A stretch of DNA of 64,000 nt, from contig NZ_QXED01000002.1 in NCBI RefSeq assembly GCF_003583365.1, positions 186,001 to 250,000 of the forward strand, in the 5' to 3' direction. Under the pieces are notes generated by a model, which was given only the letters and a program-made list of their open reading frames with translations, was not told the DNA's origin and ran no database searches. Position 1 is the stretch's first letter; each line of letters opens with the position of its first letter. The translations under genes and the position numbers were made by a program. Positions 61,584 through 64,000 of the stretch are shown one piece after another. This stretch comes from Fibrisoma montanum (GTDB lineage: Bacteria; Bacteroidota; Bacteroidia; Cytophagales; Spirosomataceae).

Positions 61584-61798
61584 TCGAATAGGCTTAGCTA
61601 TATCTGTCATGCTGCGTAGGTACTGCTGGTTACTTTGTAATAAGTTGAAAGAGTATTATAGGGCTGAATCTATTACCGACAATCGAGCTTATTATACGTT
61701 CGTGAGCGGCACCTCTCGAAGACGAGTTTGCCGATTTTAAGCAAGCAACTCAGATACCCTGGATTTCGTTATCTTGCTGGAAGATAAACAGGATAAGC
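61584..61798. other. Spacer upstream of the toxin-antitoxin pair
   Basis: 215 bases. A 63-residue open frame here overlaps the nuclease gene and has no family or composition support. No TAnnTTTG box is found. Nothing further is recognised. Confidence 0.4.
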
Positions 61799-62056
61799 AT
61801 GGAAACAACATTTGTCGCTAAACCCAGCGAGCTGAAAGAACAACTTTTGGCGAAGATCGAATCTTTATTTTCTGACAGCGATACGCCGGTGACCATTACA
61901 CTAAAGCAAGAAGAGGTTAAGCCACGTCCTGACCAATGGGAGATTTTCCTGAAGATGGAAGAAATCCGCAAGCGGACCGAATTAGTATCAGTGACCTTGC
62001 CGCCCGGAATGGACATAAACGATATTATTGATGGTGTAAACGACGTGGACTTATAA
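61799..62056 (+). CDS. Probable antitoxin partner of the PIN protein
   Basis: 85 residues, highly charged. The protein begins METTFVAKPSELKEQLLAKI, a helical segment with basic and acidic residues, and ends in an acidic tail (DINDIIDGVNDVDL) that could block a PIN active site. No DNA-binding family is recognised with certainty. The assignment rests on its size and on the PIN gene that starts four bases after its stop, the usual arrangement of antitoxin then toxin. Confidence 0.6.
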   Translation: METTFVAKPSELKEQLLAKIESLFSDSDTPVTITLKQEEVKPRPDQWEIFLKMEEIRKRTELVSVTLPPGMDINDIIDGVNDVDL

Positions 62057-62060
62057 CTTG

Positions 62061-62468
62061 ATGCAATATTTCGATACCGACGTTCTAATACACTATCTGG
62101 TCAATCAGGAACCGCTCAAGCATCAGCAAGCTCGACAATTATATCAACAGGCTGCCACTAATCAGACATTCTTCATTTCGTTACTCTCATTGCAGGAGTT
62201 GACGTACGCACTGGCGAAACTACAGGTTACCAATATCGACGTTGAAGCATCAGCGATGAATTGGCATTCTACAAGTCTAATCAACTATACGGCCGAAAAC
62301 TTTGCACGAGCGATTGAACTGTCGCGGCAGATTGGCTTTAAGCATATCAATGATTGTTTGCATATTGCCTTTGCTGAAGCTAATAATTGCTCAGAGTTAT
62401 TAACTTATAACCGTAAAGAGTTTAGCCGCATACAGCCGCTAACCAGTCTGACAATTACCATTCTGTAG
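62061..62468 (+). CDS. PIN-domain ribonuclease, VapC-like toxin
   Basis: 135 residues from the ATG at 62061. The acidic cluster of the PIN fold is present: Asp5 and Asp7 in YFDTDVLIHYL, a Glu in SLLSLQELTYAL near residue 45, and the Asp in GFKHINDCLHIAFAEANN near 97. PIN toxins cut tRNA or rRNA when freed from their antitoxin. Spacing to the upstream gene (four bases) indicates a two-gene toxin-antitoxin operon. It ends two bases from the converging cysteine desulfurase remnant. Confidence 0.88.
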   Translation: MQYFDTDVLIHYLVNQEPLKHQQARQLYQQAATNQTFFISLLSLQELTYALAKLQVTNIDVEASAMNWHSTSLINYTAENFARAIELSRQIGFKHINDCLHIAFAEANNCSELLTYNRKEFSRIQPLTSLTITIL

Positions 62469-62470
62469 CT

Positions 62471-62884
62471 TTACACCAACGCCCGCAACTCCTCCACGAT
62501 TCCTTTCACTGCATCGACCGTAGCCGCTACGTCCGCTTTGGTATTAAACCGGCCCAGACTGAACCGAAGGCATGAAAATGCTTCCTGCTCAGTCAGGCCC
62601 AGCGCCAGCAATACGTGGGAGGGGTCGATCGAAGCCGCTGTACAAGCCGACCCATTGGAGACGGCCATACCATCCAGGCCCATAATGAGCGCGTCGGAGT
62701 CGCAGTTTTCAAAATAGATGTTTGTGGTGTTATAAAGCCGATGTTCCCGCGGTCTGTCGCTACGGTTGCCGTTTACCCTTACCCTGGTGCCGGGAATCGT
62801 CAGCAAGGTAGTTTCCAGTTCGTCCCGTAGAGACGCAACATATTGTCGCTCCGGTGCCGGTACAGCAGATTTGCCAAGTCCCAC
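62471..62884 (-). pseudogene. C-terminal remnant of a cysteine desulfurase
   Basis: About 137 residues remain of a protein of nearly 390. They contain the catalytic cysteine loop AVSNGSACTAASIDPSHVL and the C-terminal FSLGRFNTKADVAATVDAV stretch of NifS/IscS/DndA-type enzymes. The PLP-lysine domain is gone: 5' of 62884 only a short in-frame stretch reads on before a stop, and the next gene starts on the other strand. Without the PLP domain it cannot be active. It looks like a deletion end-point beside the accessory segment. Confidence 0.85.
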
Positions 62885-63051
62885 AATACTCGGTCCTGGC
62901 GTCGGGACGACAAAAAATGCTCCTTTTATATTCCAGAGCTATTTATACCTCACGTTAAATTATGAAAGATAAGCAGCAGGCTGGCGTATACGTCGCAAAA
63001 TTCTTACTTTTCATGCGACCACTGTCCGGTCAACTGACTAATCACAACCTT

Positions 63052-63336
63052 ATGAAAAACATCACCATCACTTTGGATCTTAAATCCATCTGCATCGGGG
63101 CGCTGGGTGTATTCGCCATCATGTCATTGTCTAACTTTAACAACGCCGACGACCGCCGGAACGATGCCGCCGATGAAGTACGTCGCTACCAGGCCGTTTC
63201 TGGTCCGCAAGGGTTGATCATACTTGACACAAAGACAGGAAAGTATGTACACTCCCCGAGTTACGTCGGACGGACGCGCTGGATCAGGGGCGATTTTAAC
63301 GCCAAGCTCAGCGATACGTCAACGAAGGAAGACTAA
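63052..63336 (+). CDS. Small membrane-anchored protein of unknown function
   Basis: 94 residues from the ATG at 63052; the longer frame from 62962 would put 30 unrelated residues in front. One membrane segment is seen at about 9-26 (DLKSICIGALGVFAIMSL), with an N-in orientation likely. The remaining 65 residues are polar and periplasmic, with QGLIILDTKTGKYV as a beta-strand pair. No family is recognised. It ends 14 bases from the converging gene. Confidence 0.55.
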   Translation: MKNITITLDLKSICIGALGVFAIMSLSNFNNADDRRNDAADEVRRYQAVSGPQGLIILDTKTGKYVHSPSYVGRTRWIRGDFNAKLSDTSTKED

Positions 63337-63350
63337 AAAAGGATAGAGTC

Positions 63351-64000
63351 TTACGTCTTCCGCTTCTTCTTGCGGGCCGACGGAAATAATACGTTGTTCA
63401 GGATGAGCCGGTAACCGGGTGAGTGGGGGTGGAGGTTCAGGTCGGTGGGGCTGCGGTGAAAGCCCCGGATGCCTTCGGGGTCATGCCCGCCGTAGAACGT
63501 CCACTGCCCATTGCCGATTTCGCCGTAGATGTAGCGGTGCGACGACTGGCTTTCGCCCATCACCAGTACGTTGGGTTTTACGGTGCTTTTGCGGAACGCC
63601 GTGGTCTGTCCGTGAAACTCCCGGATAATCTGCTCGTGGTTCTGCACCAGCATGGCCGGAATCATGTCAAACTTGGCCGAAAAATCGAACAGCTGGAAGT
63701 GTCCCAGCGACTGATCGTAGTACGACCGGCCGGCCGAGATGTTGATGTCGGAGAAGGACATGCCGCGATAGCCGTTTTCCAGTTCGAGGTTGAAATTATG
63801 GAAGGCCATCGTTTTGCTGAAATCCAGCTTCGACTGCGCATTGGGGTCCACCCCGTCGCCGTCGAAGCGGCTGTCTACGATATCCACGCCCTCGGCCGCC
63901 AGCGCTACGTCGAAACTTTCGGCCCCCGAACACATGGCGAAGAGGTAGCTGCCACTGGCGCAGAACGCTTTGATCGTTTTGGCAACGGCCAGCTTCATCT
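63351..64000 (-). CDS. GATase-like protein annotated in relatives as asparagine synthetase B (5' part outside window)
   Basis: The frame is open to the window edge, so the 215 visible residues are the C-terminal part. GSYLFAMCSGAESFDVALAAEGVD resembles the nucleophile elbow of class I glutamine amidotransferase-like folds (Cys in MCSGA). TFYGGHDPEGIRGFH and the end HSPGYRLILNNVLFP, followed by a basic KKKRKT tail, are conserved in a Bacteroidota family often labelled asparagine synthetase B, although it does not look like AsnB. The true activity is unknown. Confidence 0.7.
   Translation of the reverse strand, partial: MKLAVAKTIKAFCASGSYLFAMCSGAESFDVALAAEGVDIVDSRFDGDGVDPNAQSKLDFSKTMAFHNFNLELENGYRGMSFSDINISAGRSYYDQSLGHFQLFDFSAKFDMIPAMLVQNHEQIIREFHGQTTAFRKSTVKPNVLVMGESQSSHRYIYGEIGNGQWTFYGGHDPEGIRGFHRSPTDLNLHPHSPGYRLILNNVLFPSARKKKRKT

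Noticed and set aside
61549-61740. 63-codon frame between the HNH and antitoxin genes
   Set aside because: Overlaps the end of the nuclease gene and lacks any family resemblance or plausible leader.

Overview
The window reads as chromosomal DNA of a free-living member of the phylum Bacteroidota, most likely order Cytophagales (Spirosoma-like). The basis is four SusC/RagA-type TonB receptors with three SusD partners, a hybrid two-component regulator, a gliding-type GldA ATPase, a FecR/STN signalling pair, a GC-rich gene body with AT-rich spacers, few Shine-Dalgarno sequences, and several promoters of the phylum-specific TTG-N19-21-TAnnTTTG type. No rRNA, tRNA, transposase, prophage or CRISPR array was seen.

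Layout. 1-3.3 kb: a FecR anti-sigma factor and the first 708 residues of an STN-bearing SusC transducer, with no sigma factor beside them. 3.7-19.3 kb: a fructan utilisation locus. MFS sugar transporter, PfkB-type fructokinase, SusC, SusD and a secreted GH32 fructanase run in one minus-strand series. Upstream lie an unpaired TonB receptor and a 940-residue hybrid sensor with a sugar-binding periplasmic domain, of the type that senses fructose in Bacteroides. 19.3-28 kb: mostly housekeeping or single genes (two holin-like membrane proteins, a lipoprotein methyltransferase, an APC permease, gldA, a DUF4136 lipoprotein, aroB, Mn catalase, a Tat-exported aminotransferase). 28-39.5 kb: two divergent SusC/SusD/lipoprotein operons without any degradative enzyme. 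39.5-52 kb: an Omp85 barrel, envelope glycosyltransferases, a dehydratase/epimerase, a flavin monooxygenase, an M16 peptidase, MazG, an orphan ECF sigma factor, a DUF2147 pseudogene, heptose adenylyltransferase, a flippase-like protein, panD and a ThiF-rhodanese fusion. 52-59.7 kb: a large secreted SGNH esterase with DUF11 repeats, DUF4272, aspS and an M20 amidohydrolase. 59.7-62.9 kb: a more AT-rich accessory stretch with Fic, an HNH nuclease, an antitoxin/PIN pair and a decayed cysteine desulfurase. 63-64 kb: a small membrane protein and the C-terminal part of a GATase-like protein.

The least explained signal lies in the spacers. At least six gene junctions, nearly all between co-directional genes, carry long near-perfect stem-loops whose arms are built of 7- or 8-base simple repeats. 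One type sits between susC and susD in both divergent operons and keeps a 15-base loop with a single difference. A second type recurs at three unrelated junctions with a shared 5' arm. Both types have a fixed orientation relative to transcription and end in a CA-rich leader just before the next start codon. Function is unknown; they may be intercistronic expression-balancing elements or a mobile repeat family.
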